Shown: positions 1-8,819 of the stretch, piece after piece
Position numbering within the stretch: position 1 is the stretch's first letter
Layout: each line of letters starts with the position of its first letter
Origin: Mesorhizobium sp. CU3
Lineage (GTDB): Bacteria; Pseudomonadota; Alphaproteobacteria; Rhizobiales; Rhizobiaceae
Reading direction: 5' to 3'
Length of the DNA: 64,000 nt
Assembly (NCBI RefSeq): GCF_006442965.1
Contig: NZ_VFWX01000025.1
Span: forward strand, 1-64,000
The notes under the pieces: generated by a model
The model's input: the letters and a program-made list of their open reading frames with translations, nothing else
Databases searched by the model: none
Told to the model about the DNA's origin: nothing
Program-made: the position numbers and the translations under genes

Positions 1-1
1 G

Positions 2-277
2 AACCTGTTCGGCGACAAGGGTCGGGACTTCATCGAGCAGGCCGTCAGCCGGGCGATCCAGGATCCCAGGACCGAGGCTGCATCCCGCCCCCCGCCCAAC
101 GAGGCGATAGAAAAGATCGTGCGAGCGGTTTCGTCGGCAAGGACGGCGCCGTCGGCGCGCGACAAGCGGCGGACAAGATATCTGCTCGACGGCGACAGCG
201 GCTTCCGGCAGCGCAGCGACCGCACCGCTCGGCTCGAGCAATCCTTCAGAGGCAAGGGCCTCTGCTCGCCGCGCTAG
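2..277 (+). CDS. C-terminal part of an unrecognised protein (5' end outside window)
   Basis: An open frame enters at the left edge and stops at a TAG at 275-277, giving about 91 residues. The sequence is rich in Arg and Ser, with a predicted helical stretch near its middle (NEAIEKIVRAV). I recognise no domain. It ends about 100 bases before the SPFH gene on the same strand, so it could be the promoter-proximal member of that cluster. Because the start lies outside the window, neither length nor family can be judged. Compatible codon use and the clean stop are the only support. Confidence 0.5.
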   Translation, partial: NLFGDKGRDFIEQAVSRAIQDPRTEAASRPPPNEAIEKIVRAVSSARTAPSARDKRRTRYLLDGDSGFRQRSDRTARLEQSFRGKGLCSPR

Positions 278-381
278 CGCGGCTCTTCTTCTGAATCGCC
301 TATCCGCTCCAACCATCTGTTTTGCATCGTAAATCCATGAGGCGCGCGCGGGGCGAGCCTCCAACCAAGCGAGGGAAGAAA

Positions 382-1215
382 ATGGCAATCACCAGACAGG
401 TCATCACGTCGCTGCAGCGCGACGGCACGGACGCGCTCGGCACCAGGACAGTGGCGATGAAGATCGTCGACGAGAGCATCGTTTCGGGCTCGCTGCTGAC
501 GGTGGAAAGCAACCATTTCTGCATCCTGAAGTCGCGCGGCGCGGTGCTCAACGTCTACGAGACCGGGCAATATGCGCTGCAGACGCCGGACAAGCCGCTG
601 GTCGGCTCGGTGGTGCAGGGCTTCTTCGGCGGCTCCTCGCCCTGGGTCTACGAGGTCATCTACATCAACCGCTCGAAGCTTTTGGTGCGCAACGAGGGCG
701 TCGCGACCAGCGCCGAGATGGCGGAGATGTCCTATGTCGTGGACTACTACATCCACATCGACAGCAAGGAAGAGGCGCTCGACCTCATCACCCACATGCC
801 GTTCGCCGGCGCAGTGATCGACACCAAGGAAATCGCCGATTATGCGGGGCCGGCCATCGAGCAGGCGATCAATCAGATCATCCAAATCACCAAGATGGAG
901 AACGTCAACGAGCGCATCAGCGATGTGCGCGAGGCGGTGAAGGCGCATCTCACCGATTTCCTCGCGGTTTACGGCATCATGCTCAACGACCTCAAGGTGC
1001 TGATCATGCCGCGCGACGAGCGCATGCGCGAGCTGATCTCGCTGCAGGCGATCGGGCTCACTCCCATCGAGGCGGTGCGCTATTATCTGGCGCTTCGCAT
1101 GGCGGACAAGGGCCTGGTCTCGGCGCCCAACGCAGCGGCCGGCGTGCCCTTCCAGATCGGCGGCCAGCCGACCGGTTTCTACCCGCTCGGCGACGAGGTG
1201 GGGGCGACCAGATGA
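382..1215 (+). CDS. SPFH/Band-7 domain protein
   Basis: A 277-residue protein with the SPFH (stomatin/prohibitin/flotillin/HflK) core. It opens with beta-rich segments (VESNHFCILKSRG, then YETGQYAL), followed by the long helical part around residues 150-230 (AIEQAINQIIQI, ISDVREAVKAHL, YGIMLNDLKVLIM) typical of this fold. There is no N-terminal transmembrane helix, which suits the soluble 'virion core/antifreeze-like' SPFH subgroup. The ATG at 382 is preferred over an in-frame ATG at 322 because GAGGGAAG sits just upstream and the upstream residues are basic and non-homologous. SPFH proteins form ring scaffolds at membranes; the substrate here is unknown. The stop overlaps the next start, so the two proteins are probably made together. 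Confidence 0.8.
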   Translation: MAITRQVITSLQRDGTDALGTRTVAMKIVDESIVSGSLLTVESNHFCILKSRGAVLNVYETGQYALQTPDKPLVGSVVQGFFGGSSPWVYEVIYINRSKLLVRNEGVATSAEMAEMSYVVDYYIHIDSKEEALDLITHMPFAGAVIDTKEIADYAGPAIEQAINQIIQITKMENVNERISDVREAVKAHLTDFLAVYGIMLNDLKVLIMPRDERMRELISLQAIGLTPIEAVRYYLALRMADKGLVSAPNAAAGVPFQIGGQPTGFYPLGDEVGATR

Positions 1216-1748
1216 GCCGCTTCTACGAGGCGGGCCCGCTCGCGCAGGTCGGGATCAACCTGTTCTACGGCTATGGCTACAATTTCTACCGGCAGGAAAA
1301 CCAGTTCCGCGCCGACGACCAGCGGGTGCGCCAGATGGCGTGCTCGCTGCTCGGGCGGGCACGGGGGGCTATCGACGACGCCGAGAGCCGCTACCGCCGC
1401 GACAACATCGCCCCGCCGACGCGGGCCAATCCGTTCCCCGACCCGGCCGTCGTCGCCAACGCCCAGGCGCTGGAGCGGCTGGGGCGCGAGGTCGGCGCGC
1501 TGGAAGGGCAGATCCGCCATCAGCCGGTGCCGGAGAACGACCGCATGAACCAGCGCTACCGGCAGGAAGGCAACACGCTCGCCGCACTTGCCGAGAAGGA
1601 TGCGGTGCTCGTCGGCCAGGCGGAGCTTTTGCGCTCGATGCTCGAAGGCACCGCCGGCGACGCGATCCTGGCCAACAAGCGTGAGATCGAGAACGGCATT
1701 GCCGCGATCACGGCTACGTTACGCGACCGGCAAACATTCTTGTCTTGA
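1212..1748 (+). CDS. Coiled-coil protein translationally coupled to the SPFH gene
   Basis: A 178-residue protein of unknown family whose ATG lies inside the SPFH stop region (ATGA overlap). The N-terminus holds an aromatic, glycine-rich stretch (FYGYGYNFYRQENQ). The rest is mostly charged helix with heptad-like spacing (residues about 85-170), suggesting a coiled coil. No signal peptide or membrane helix is visible. The 4-base overlap suggests a fixed stoichiometric partner of the SPFH protein. No function is assigned. Confidence 0.7.
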   Translation: MSRFYEAGPLAQVGINLFYGYGYNFYRQENQFRADDQRVRQMACSLLGRARGAIDDAESRYRRDNIAPPTRANPFPDPAVVANAQALERLGREVGALEGQIRHQPVPENDRMNQRYRQEGNTLAALAEKDAVLVGQAELLRSMLEGTAGDAILANKREIENGIAAITATLRDRQTFLS

Positions 1749-1903
1749 GATCGGGGCGACGAAGCATTCCATGTCCGACATCCGACTCAAGGCTTTCCGC
1801 AGTCGGAATCGGTCCGTGTTTCTGGAACCAATGACGGGCCAGAATTGTTTACGCTGACCTGCCTGGACGACCGGGCAAGCGGCCATCTTGAGGAGTTGCC
1901 ATC

Positions 1904-2347
1904 ATGAAGATTTCGTCCGGATTCCGTTCCGTCGCCTTCGCCGCGATCGCCGCCGCCAGCGTCGGCATGGCCAGCGCCGCGCATGCCGACTCGGGCACGA
2001 TCCGCTTTTCCGTCTACAAGGCGGCCTTCTTCATCGGCGGCTCCGGCGGCGAAGGCACGCTGACCTTCCATGGCAAACGCTATCCGATCTCGGTCGGCGG
2101 CGTTTCGGGCGGGCTGGCCTTCGGCGCGTCCAAGACCTATTTCCAGGGCAGGGTAACCCATATTCGTCGCGCCAGCGACGTGACCGGCGTCTATGGCGCT
2201 GCCGGCGGCGGTGGCGCCATCGGCAAGGGCGCCCAAGTGATCATCATGACCAACGACAAGGGCGCTCAGCTCGAGCTTACGGGCCGGCAGGTCGGCCTGC
2301 AGGTCAATGCCGATCTCAGTGGCATCAGTATCGCGCTGAAGCGGTAA
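1904..2347 (+). CDS. Secreted glycine-rich protein of unknown function
   Basis: 147 residues starting with a clear Sec signal peptide (MKISSGFRSVAFAAIAAASV, cleavage near AHA-DS). The mature part is glycine-rich and beta-prone (FFIGGSGGEGTL, ISVGGVSGGLAFGASK, VYGAAGGGGAIGKGAQ), compatible with a small periplasmic beta-barrel or lipid-binding fold. AGGAG precedes the ATG by about 8 bases. It is a single gene, closed by a strong hairpin with a T run at 2367-2398. I considered the DUF1134/EipA family, but the motifs differ, so no family name is given. Confidence 0.75.
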   Translation: MKISSGFRSVAFAAIAAASVGMASAAHADSGTIRFSVYKAAFFIGGSGGEGTLTFHGKRYPISVGGVSGGLAFGASKTYFQGRVTHIRRASDVTGVYGAAGGGGAIGKGAQVIIMTNDKGAQLELTGRQVGLQVNADLSGISIALKR

Positions 2348-2366
2348 GCCGTCCTTTGTTCAGACG

Positions 2367-2398
2367 GTCGGCGCATCGCGCCGACTGTCCTCATTTTT
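2367..2398. terminator. Hairpin terminator between convergent genes
   Basis: An 8-bp perfect stem (GTCGGCGC / GCGCCGAC) with an ATC loop at 2367-2385 is followed by TGTCCTCATTTTT. It lies between the secreted protein gene on the plus strand and the GST gene on the minus strand and looks like a Rho-independent terminator for the plus-strand gene. Confidence 0.6.
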
Positions 2399-3041
2399 CT
2401 TCCGAAGCTTCGAACACCGCGAACTGCGCGTCGAAGGCGCGTTGGAAAGCCGGCCGCGCCTCGCCGCGCGCGACATAGGCGGCGAGGTTCGGATATTCGT
2501 CGAGCAGGCCGGAGATGGTCAGCCTGCGCAGCACCGTGACCATCATGAGATCGCCGGCGCTGAAGGCGCCGTCGAGCCATTCAGCGTCGCCGATGCAGGT
2601 GGAAAGCTGACCCAACCTGTGGCGGATGCGATTCTTGACCATCGGCAAGCGCTGCTCGGTCCAGCTTTCGTTGGCCTCCGCGAATTTTGCAGTCTGCAGT
2701 TCGAGGATCGGCCCCTCGATGGTGTTGACCGCGCAGAACATCCAGCTGATGGCTCGCGCCCGGGCGTTTGCATCGTCCGGCAGGAGACCGGCGTGGCGCT
2801 CAGCGATATGCAGGACAATCGCGCCCGTCTCGAACAGGACGAGGCCGTCCTCCTCATAGGTCGGAATCTGGCCGAAAGGCTGAAGCGCCAGATGCGCCGG
2901 CTGCTTCATCGCTGCAAACGAAACCAGGCGCACATCGTAAGGCTGACCCACCTCCTCCAGCGCCCAGCGAACACGCATGTCGCGCGACTGCCCCCTGCCG
3001 CGATCGGGCGAACGTTCGAAGGCGGTGATGGTAGGGGTCAT
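2391..3041 (-). CDS. Glutathione S-transferase family protein
   Basis: 216 residues in two parts. The N-terminal thioredoxin-like domain (residues about 1-85) carries the cis-proline loop (GQIPTYEEDGLVLFETGAI), where IP and the following E-T/S pair bind glutathione. The C-terminal all-helical domain includes MVTVLRRL and ends near FDAQFAVFEASEEK. The start at 3041 is chosen over an upstream in-frame codon because MTPTITAFERSP begins the family fold and GGAG lies 7 bases upstream. GSTs conjugate or reduce electrophiles; the substrate cannot be read from the sequence. It is in the same orientation as the hydrolase upstream but 300 bases away, so it is probably transcribed alone. Confidence 0.85.
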   Translation of the reverse strand: MTPTITAFERSPDRGRGQSRDMRVRWALEEVGQPYDVRLVSFAAMKQPAHLALQPFGQIPTYEEDGLVLFETGAIVLHIAERHAGLLPDDANARARAISWMFCAVNTIEGPILELQTAKFAEANESWTEQRLPMVKNRIRHRLGQLSTCIGDAEWLDGAFSAGDLMMVTVLRRLTISGLLDEYPNLAAYVARGEARPAFQRAFDAQFAVFEASEEK

Positions 3042-3348
3042 TGGGAGGCTCCGGGTTGGGTATGCTGCCGACGGCTTGCGCCATTCATACCAAGGACGGA
3101 CGAGCGGCGGCGGTTCCGACAATGCGGCCCGCTATTTTCGAGCGCCCTACCTGAAGTCACTTGTCCAAGCTAAGCAAAGCCCGGGCGCCAAAGCGACTGG
3201 CGCCAAGCGCATGCTGGTCGCCTGCCGAGGGGCGCCGGCGCATCCGGCCGCTCGCGACCTGTATTCCGCCCGATCAGCCGCGACCTGCCACAGATCAAGT
3301 TGGCCACAGATCGATGACATGCACGATCCCGCTGCCAATGCCTTATCG

Positions 3349-4248
3349 TTAGTCGCGGACAAAGTTGCCGGCGCTCGCAAGGGCACGGCGACCGGCACTC
3401 AATTGCGCATTCCAGACTGGCCAGGCGTGGATCATATGCGGCCAGATCTCGAGGCGAACCTTGACGTCGGCCGCGCCGGCGACCTCGGCGAGCCGTGTCG
3501 CATCCGATAGCAGCGTCTCGGCGGAGCCGACCTGGATCAGCATTGGAGGAAAACCGCGCAAATCTGCATATAAGGGCGAGATCAGCGGATCGCGGCGGTC
3601 AAAATCACGAGGGAGATAGGCGCGCGCCAGTTCCTCCAGATAGGCGCGGTGAATGATGGGATCGATCGCTTCCCTGGTTGCCAGGGTCGCCCCGGACATC
3701 GAGAGGTCCGTCCAGGGCGAGACCAGCCAAAGACAGTGCGGCAACCGTTCGCCCGCCGCGCGCAACCGGCCGACCAGCGACAGGCTGAGATTGCCGCCCG
3801 CGCTGTCTCCGCCGACCACGATACGATCCGGCGCGACGCCTTGCCGGGCAAGGAAGCGCCAAGCCGCGAGCGCGTCTTCGTGCTGCGCGGGAAATGGATG
3901 TTCCGGCGCGCGTCGATAGTCGATCGCCAGCGTGCGCAATCCCATTGCCCGGCCAGCCTCGGTCACCATTCGACGATGGCTCGTGATCGAGCCGGAGCAG
4001 TAGCCGCCACCGTGGAAGAAGAGCAGCACTTTGTCCGCGACGCTTCCAGGCGCCAGGGACCACTCAGCGGCAAGGCCGTCGAAGACCACTGGCTCGCATC
4101 TTATATCGCCCGCAACCGGCCACGACGAGCCGACCTCGTCGAGCCGCGCCCGCCGTTCGGCCCAGCCCACCGGACGCGGCCTCGACGCCAACAAGGCGCG
4201 GATGGCGGCAATCTCCGTCAGATCGAGCTGTTCCTCCGCGTCGCTCAT
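3349..4248 (-). CDS. Alpha/beta hydrolase of the hormone-sensitive-lipase family
   Basis: A 299-residue esterase/lipase-like enzyme. The oxyanion-hole motif HGGGY lies near residue 80 and the nucleophile elbow GDSAGG near residue 150. A conserved DPL(I)SPLYADL segment follows, and the catalytic His is in WPHMIHAWPV near residue 273. These are the signatures of the HSL (alpha/beta hydrolase fold 3) family, which hydrolyses short-chain esters, acylated sugars or amides. There is no signal peptide, so it is cytoplasmic. It is not in an obvious operon. Family assignment is firm; substrate is unknown. Confidence 0.88.
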   Translation of the reverse strand: MSDAEEQLDLTEIAAIRALLASRPRPVGWAERRARLDEVGSSWPVAGDIRCEPVVFDGLAAEWSLAPGSVADKVLLFFHGGGYCSGSITSHRRMVTEAGRAMGLRTLAIDYRRAPEHPFPAQHEDALAAWRFLARQGVAPDRIVVGGDSAGGNLSLSLVGRLRAAGERLPHCLWLVSPWTDLSMSGATLATREAIDPIIHRAYLEELARAYLPRDFDRRDPLISPLYADLRGFPPMLIQVGSAETLLSDATRLAEVAGAADVKVRLEIWPHMIHAWPVWNAQLSAGRRALASAGNFVRD

Positions 4249-4632
4249 TTGCTTTCCTCAGTTCAAAGTCAGCTAGCGGGGTGGAGCGGCTCACCGCTCG
4301 CGAAAACTCCGCTCGATCTCTTTGTTTTTATGCAATTGCTGATGGAAAACCTATCGCGTTTCCTGGACCGTCGTCGAGTTGCTGGATCAAGGCAGGGAGG
4401 GCTCCGCCGGCCTCGGCGACGCGCTTTGGCGCCTGCCGAGATCCTGAAGCGGCTTGGCCAGGTTCTTCTTCGCTTCCGCCCAGTCCAGCGGTGACCGCTC
4501 CTCGGTGCGTACGTTCCGAAACGCGGCGATTATCTCCGGCAATGGCCGGACGGTTCGGCTCGGCCCGCGTCAGGTTTGACCTTCCGACGGCGCCGAATGT
4601 AAAGATGGCTCCGGCTCGGCGGGAGGAGCGGC
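4249..4632. other. Intergenic stretch with no recognised feature
   Basis: 384 bases between divergently transcribed genes (hydrolase on minus, 139-residue ORF on plus). It must hold both promoters. The part near 4310-4350 is locally AT-rich (TTTGTTTTTATGCAATTGC). I see no conserved hairpin, tRNA or credible small gene; short open frames here lack ribosome-binding sites. Confidence 0.4.
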
Positions 4633-5052
4633 ATGGGCCTCGACATAGCAGTTTTCAAAAGTGTCTCGACGATGGAGCGCGAATTCCCCGAATATAGCTT
4701 TCAACGAGAGCCTATGACAGGCGAATGCTGGGTCATCGATCCCGAGGGAATGAATCTCGACTGGGACGCCGTCACGGCCCGCTCATGGCGGGTCGGAAAC
4801 ATCATGCACGTCGCCGCACTTCGAGAAACGATTGCCGGCCATTTGGGCGACGGGTCGGCTCTGGAACGGATCGTCCTCTATTCCGGCAGCCACAGCGGAG
4901 ATGCGATCGAGGAGCCGAGCTTCGCCGAACTCGAACGCGAATTGAAGCTGATCGAATCCAGTCCCGACGAATGGGTTCGCGAATTCGCCGATTGCCTATC
5001 CGAATTGATCGGCATGGCACGGCGCGAGAAAAACCCTATCGTGTTTGTGTGA
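4633..5052 (+). CDS. Conserved-looking hypothetical protein
   Basis: 139 residues beginning MGLDIAVFKSVS, preceded by an excellent GGAGGAG Shine-Dalgarno. The protein is acidic, soluble and probably mixed alpha/beta. It contains GSHSGDAIEEPSF near residue 83 and a helical C-terminus. I do not recognise the family. It sits 26 bases upstream of the M20 amidohydrolase on the same strand, so the two may be co-transcribed, but nothing in the sequence ties it to peptide hydrolysis. Confidence 0.65.
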   Translation: MGLDIAVFKSVSTMEREFPEYSFQREPMTGECWVIDPEGMNLDWDAVTARSWRVGNIMHVAALRETIAGHLGDGSALERIVLYSGSHSGDAIEEPSFAELERELKLIESSPDEWVREFADCLSELIGMARREKNPIVFV

Positions 5053-5078
5053 TTGGCAGCGCCAACCGGAGCCCACCC

Positions 5079-6227
5079 ATGACCCTCACCAACCGCGACC
5101 TCGTCGAGCTCACCGAATGGCGGCGCAAGCTGCATCGGCAGCCGGAGATTTCCAACGAGGAGGAGAAGACGGCGAAGGAGGTGGTCGCCTTCCTTGCCGA
5201 CACGGGGCCGGACAAGGTGCTGACCGAGCTCGGCGGGCATGGCGTGGCGGCGGTCTATGACAGCGGCCGGGACGGGCCGACGGTTCTGTTCCGCTCGGAG
5301 CTCGACGCGCTGCCGATCGAGGAGCTTTCGGGCGTCGAGCATGCTTCGCAAGTGCCGGGCAAGTCGCATATGTGCGGGCATGACGGGCACACCGCGATCC
5401 TGGCGGCGCTCGGCCGCCAGTTCGGGCGCGAGCGGCCGGCGCGCGGACGCGTGGTGCTGATGTTCCAGCCGGCGGAGGAGACCGGCAATGGCGCCGCCGG
5501 CGTCGTCGCCGATCCGCGTTTTTCGCAGATCCAGCCGGACTTCGCCTTCTCGCTGCACAATCTGCCCGGCGTGCCGTTCGGCGAGGTGCGGCTCAAGGAG
5601 GGCGTGGTCAACTGCGCCTCGCGCGGCATGCGTATCATCTTCGAAGGCAAGACCGCGCATTCCTCGATGCCCGAGACCGGCATCTCGCCGATGCCGGCGA
5701 TAAGCGCGTTGATGCCGGCCCTGCCCGCGCTCGGCCGTGGCACCTTCGCCGACGACGATTTCGGCATGGTGACGGTGACGCATTGCGAGATGGGCGAAGC
5801 CGTGTTCGGCATCGCGCCGGCGCATGCACAGGTGTGGGCGACGCTGCGCACGCGGCGCGACGAGCGCATGGCCGAACTGGTCGCCTCCGCCGAAGCGCTG
5901 GCGGCAAGCATAGCAGTGAAGCATGGTCTTACGGTCGCTTTCGACTGTCACGAGATCTTCGTCGCCAGCGTCAATGCGCCCGATGCTGTCGAGCACCTCA
6001 ACCGCGCGCTCGACGAGGAAGGTGTGGTGCGCAGTGAGGCGGCGCTGCCGATGCGCGCCTCGGAGGATTTCGGCATCTTCGGCCACAACGCCAAATCGGC
6101 GATGTTCTTCCTCGGCGCTGGCGAAAAATACCCGGCGCTGCACAATCCCGACTATGACTTTCCGGACGATCTGATCCCGGTCGGCTCGCGCATTTTCATG
6201 CGCGCCGCGCGTAATCTCTTGGGCTGA
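5079..6227 (+). CDS. M20-family amidohydrolase (M20D, HipO/AmhX-like)
   Basis: 382 residues with the M20D order. A helical N-terminus carries WRRKLHRQPEIS, followed by the metal-site motif CGHDGH (near residue 105) and QPAEETGNGA with the catalytic Glu pair (near residue 130). The dimerisation/lid domain follows (GKTAHSSMPETG, residues about 190-300), and the end motif ASEDFGIFG precedes the last metal ligand in PALHNPDYDF. Such enzymes hydrolyse N-acyl amino acids, auxin conjugates or other amides using two divalent metals. The ATG at 5079 starts at the family N-terminus; earlier in-frame codons overlap the previous gene. Physiological substrate unknown. Confidence 0.88.
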   Translation: MTLTNRDLVELTEWRRKLHRQPEISNEEEKTAKEVVAFLADTGPDKVLTELGGHGVAAVYDSGRDGPTVLFRSELDALPIEELSGVEHASQVPGKSHMCGHDGHTAILAALGRQFGRERPARGRVVLMFQPAEETGNGAAGVVADPRFSQIQPDFAFSLHNLPGVPFGEVRLKEGVVNCASRGMRIIFEGKTAHSSMPETGISPMPAISALMPALPALGRGTFADDDFGMVTVTHCEMGEAVFGIAPAHAQVWATLRTRRDERMAELVASAEALAASIAVKHGLTVAFDCHEIFVASVNAPDAVEHLNRALDEEGVVRSEAALPMRASEDFGIFGHNAKSAMFFLGAGEKYPALHNPDYDFPDDLIPVGSRIFMRAARNLLG

Positions 6228-6234
6228 TCGGCCG

Positions 6235-6534
6235 TCAGCCCGCGATCTCGACAACCACCGTGCCGGATACCGGATCGGTCACGCCCAGATCGCCGCCAAG
6301 ATCCTCCAGCATGTCGCGCATGGTATCGAGCAGGCCGATCATCTGCGGCCGCGCCGCCGCCAGGCTGTCCATGTCGTTCCATTCGCCGACGACGCAGAAG
6401 GTCCGCTCGCCGGTTCTGATCAGCGCGAACTTGCGGAAGCCCTTGACGTCCAGCTTGGCCTTCTTGTGGGCATCGATGAAGGCCTGTTCCTTGCCGGGCC
6501 TGGTGCGGAACCGGACGACATTGTAGGCGGTCAT
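6235..6534 (-). CDS. Antibiotic-biosynthesis-monooxygenase (ABM) fold protein
   Basis: 99 residues with a ferredoxin-like alpha/beta layout. It starts YNVVRFRTRPGKEQAFIDAH and continues through FRKFALIRTGERTFCVVGEWND, as in ABM/DUF-type dimeric barrel proteins. The start at 6534 follows CAGGAGAAAGAC; an upstream in-frame codon gives an extra 25 residues without homology. Family members act as cofactor-free monooxygenases or as small-molecule sensors, and the sequence does not say which. It ends 8 bases from the M20 gene stop (convergent) and lies just downstream of the methyltransferase on the same strand. Confidence 0.7.
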   Translation of the reverse strand: MTAYNVVRFRTRPGKEQAFIDAHKKAKLDVKGFRKFALIRTGERTFCVVGEWNDMDSLAAARPQMIGLLDTMRDMLEDLGGDLGVTDPVSGTVVVEIAG

Positions 6535-6619
6535 GTCTTTCTCCTGATTGCGAATGTTGATCGGCCGACTAAGGAGGGCTTTCAGCCCGCCTTTTAAGGA
6601 CAGGCCCATTGGCCGCCTC

Positions 6620-7696
6620 TTAGGGCCGGGCTTCCAGCACCATGTTGAACGGCGTTTCGGCGGCGCGGCGGAAGCGTTTGAAGCCGCCGCCAGTGACCAC
6701 CTTGCGCAGCCTGGCTTCGCCGGCCTGGGCGCCGAGCCCCAACCCGACTTCCTGCGACAGCGAGGCGGGCGTGCAAATGAAGGTCGAGGCGGCGTAGTAG
6801 ATGCGGCCGACGGGATTGAGATTGCCGGACAGTTGGTCCTGCGCGAAGGGCTCGACGATCATCCAGGTGCCGTCCGGCTTCAGCGCCTTGTGGACGTGCC
6901 GGGCCGCTCCCTCCGGATCGCCCATGTCGTGCAGACAGTCGAAGAAGGCGACGAGATCGTAGCTGCCGGGAAAATCCTTGGCCGCCGCCACCTCGAAGCG
7001 CGTGTTTGCGGCAACGCCCGCTTCCTTCGCCGCGGCCCGCGCGCGCTCGATCGAGGGCGCGTGATAGTCGAAGCCGGTGAAGCGCGAATTGGGATAGGCC
7101 TTGGCCATCAGTACCGTCGAGGCGCCATGGCCGCAGCCGACATCGGCGACGTCGATGCCCGCTTCCAGCCTGTCGACGACGCCGTCGAGTGCCGGCAGCC
7201 AGGCGCCGATCAGGTTGGCGTTGTAGCCGGGGCGAAAGAAGCGCTCGGTGCCGCGGAACAGGCAGGCGCTGTGGTCGTGCCAGCCCAGCCCCTTGCCGGT
7301 GCGGAACGCCTGGCGCACCTTCTCCTCGTCCAGCCACAGCGTCGAGACGACCTCGAAGGCGCCGGCCATGAAGGCGGGGCTGTCCTCGTTGACGAAGACC
7401 TGCTCCTGCTCGGGGCTGAGATAGAAACTGTCGGCGGCCTCGTCATATTCGACATAGCCGGCCGCCGCCTGGGCCGAGAGCCATTCGCGCACCAGCCGCT
7501 CCTGCGTGCCGGTCCTTTTCGCGAGCTGTCCCGCGGTCATCTTGCCGCCCTCGCTCAAGGCCGCGAACAGGCCCAGCCTGTCGCCCAGAAGCACGGCGGC
7601 GCCGGTGGTGATGGCGCCGAGATCGCCGACCATTTTTCCCAGCAGCGCCTCGAGCTTCTCCTGGTCGGGCTGCTTTTGTCGATTGCGGTCCAGCAT
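6620..7696 (-). CDS. Class I SAM-dependent methyltransferase with winged-helix N-terminus
   Basis: 358 residues. The N-terminal part (about 1-95) is a winged-helix, dimerisation-like domain (LVREWLSAQAAAGYVEYDEA). The Rossmann methyltransferase domain follows, with SAM motif I VADVGCGHGAST near residue 180, the acidic loop FTGFDY, and motif post-I/II (DLVAFFDCLHDMGDPEGA). This layout recalls O-methyltransferases and the 'Rv2258c-like' methyltransferases. The ATG at 7696 has GGAGGAAAAAGCC upstream. It is divergent from a LysR gene, which probably regulates it. The acceptor is unknown. Confidence 0.85.
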   Translation of the reverse strand: MLDRNRQKQPDQEKLEALLGKMVGDLGAITTGAAVLLGDRLGLFAALSEGGKMTAGQLAKRTGTQERLVREWLSAQAAAGYVEYDEAADSFYLSPEQEQVFVNEDSPAFMAGAFEVVSTLWLDEEKVRQAFRTGKGLGWHDHSACLFRGTERFFRPGYNANLIGAWLPALDGVVDRLEAGIDVADVGCGHGASTVLMAKAYPNSRFTGFDYHAPSIERARAAAKEAGVAANTRFEVAAAKDFPGSYDLVAFFDCLHDMGDPEGAARHVHKALKPDGTWMIVEPFAQDQLSGNLNPVGRIYYAASTFICTPASLSQEVGLGLGAQAGEARLRKVVTGGGFKRFRRAAETPFNMVLEARP

Positions 7697-7861
7697 GGCT
7701 TTTTCCTCCGGCTCGATCCCACGGAAATCCAAGGCGATCCACCGCCGGGGCGGCCCGCCATGGACAGTGGGGAAAGTTTACCTAAGGATAGGGAGCGCCG
7801 CTAATGCCGACTTCTCATTGCGGCGATGCATGCCGGACATCAGGGCCAAGCGGGGTGTTCC

Positions 7862-8761
7862 ATGGAAATGCACGAAATCCGGTACTTCCTGGCAGCCTGC
7901 CAGACGCTCAACTTCCGCCGCGCGGCCGATCAGGTCCACGTCACCCAGCCGGCGCTGACACGCGCCATCCAGAAGCTGGAAGCGGAGCTTGGCGGAATGC
8001 TTTTCCACCGCGACAAGGGCCATGTCCAGCTCAGTGATTTCGGCCGGCTGATGCGCAGCCATCTCGATGAGATCCTGCAGCGCTCCGAGCATGCCAAGCG
8101 CACGGCGAAAAACTTCCTGTCGCTGGAAACGGCGCCGGTGACGCTGGGCGTCATGTGCACCATCGGGCCGCTGCGCTTCATCGGTTTCCTCAACACCTTT
8201 CGCGAGCGCTATCCCGGCATCGAGGTGACGGTGATCGAGGGCGCGGCCGATCATCTGAGCGCGCTTCTGTTGCAGGGCAAGCTGGACATCGCGCTTCTGG
8301 CGCGGCCGCAGCCCTTCGACCACAGGCTGAAGGCCGAGCCGGTCTATGCCGAGCGCTTCGGGCTCGCCTTCTCGACCGGGCATCCGTTCGAGACGCGCAA
8401 CACGCTGCAGCTCAGCGATGTGCAGAGCGAGCCTTATCTCGAGCGCATCAATTGCGAATATGGCAATCACATCGATGCGCTCTGCCAAAACCTCGGCTTC
8501 GAGATCAAGAGCGCCTATCGCAGCGAGCGCGAGGACTGGATCCTGGCCATGGTGGCGGCCGGCATGGGCGTGTGCTTCATCGCCGAATTCTCGGCCAGCC
8601 AGCCGGGCGTGTGCCACCGGCTGGTCGTCGATCCCGAGATCGTGCGCGAAGTATCGCTGGTCTCGGTCGCCGATCGCCTGCCATCGCCCGCCATCTCGGC
8701 CTTTGCCAAGGCGGTGATGGCGTATGACTGGGAACTGGCGCCGGACAACGGGGCGAACTGA
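7862..8761 (+). CDS. LysR-family transcriptional regulator
   Basis: 299 residues. The N-terminal winged helix-turn-helix (EIRYFLAACQTLNFRRAADQ, then QPALTRAIQKLE) is followed by a periplasmic-binding-like effector domain from about residue 90. It is divergent from the methyltransferase gene, the usual LysR arrangement, so it probably controls that gene and itself. Two ATGs (7862 and 7868) are close together; 7862 is used here. Effector unknown. Confidence 0.88.
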   Translation: MEMHEIRYFLAACQTLNFRRAADQVHVTQPALTRAIQKLEAELGGMLFHRDKGHVQLSDFGRLMRSHLDEILQRSEHAKRTAKNFLSLETAPVTLGVMCTIGPLRFIGFLNTFRERYPGIEVTVIEGAADHLSALLLQGKLDIALLARPQPFDHRLKAEPVYAERFGLAFSTGHPFETRNTLQLSDVQSEPYLERINCEYGNHIDALCQNLGFEIKSAYRSEREDWILAMVAAGMGVCFIAEFSASQPGVCHRLVVDPEIVREVSLVSVADRLPSPAISAFAKAVMAYDWELAPDNGAN

Positions 8762-8819
8762 CGCCAAGCTTCGCAGAAGCCACCGTTTACGACAGCAATC
8801 GAGCCCAAGACCAGTTCGG

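Noticed and set aside
4878..6254. Long minus-strand open frame opposite the M20 amidohydrolase
   Set aside because: It mirrors a well-supported gene, is rich in His/Arg/Ala as expected of an antisense shadow in GC-rich DNA, and has no domain or ribosome-binding site.
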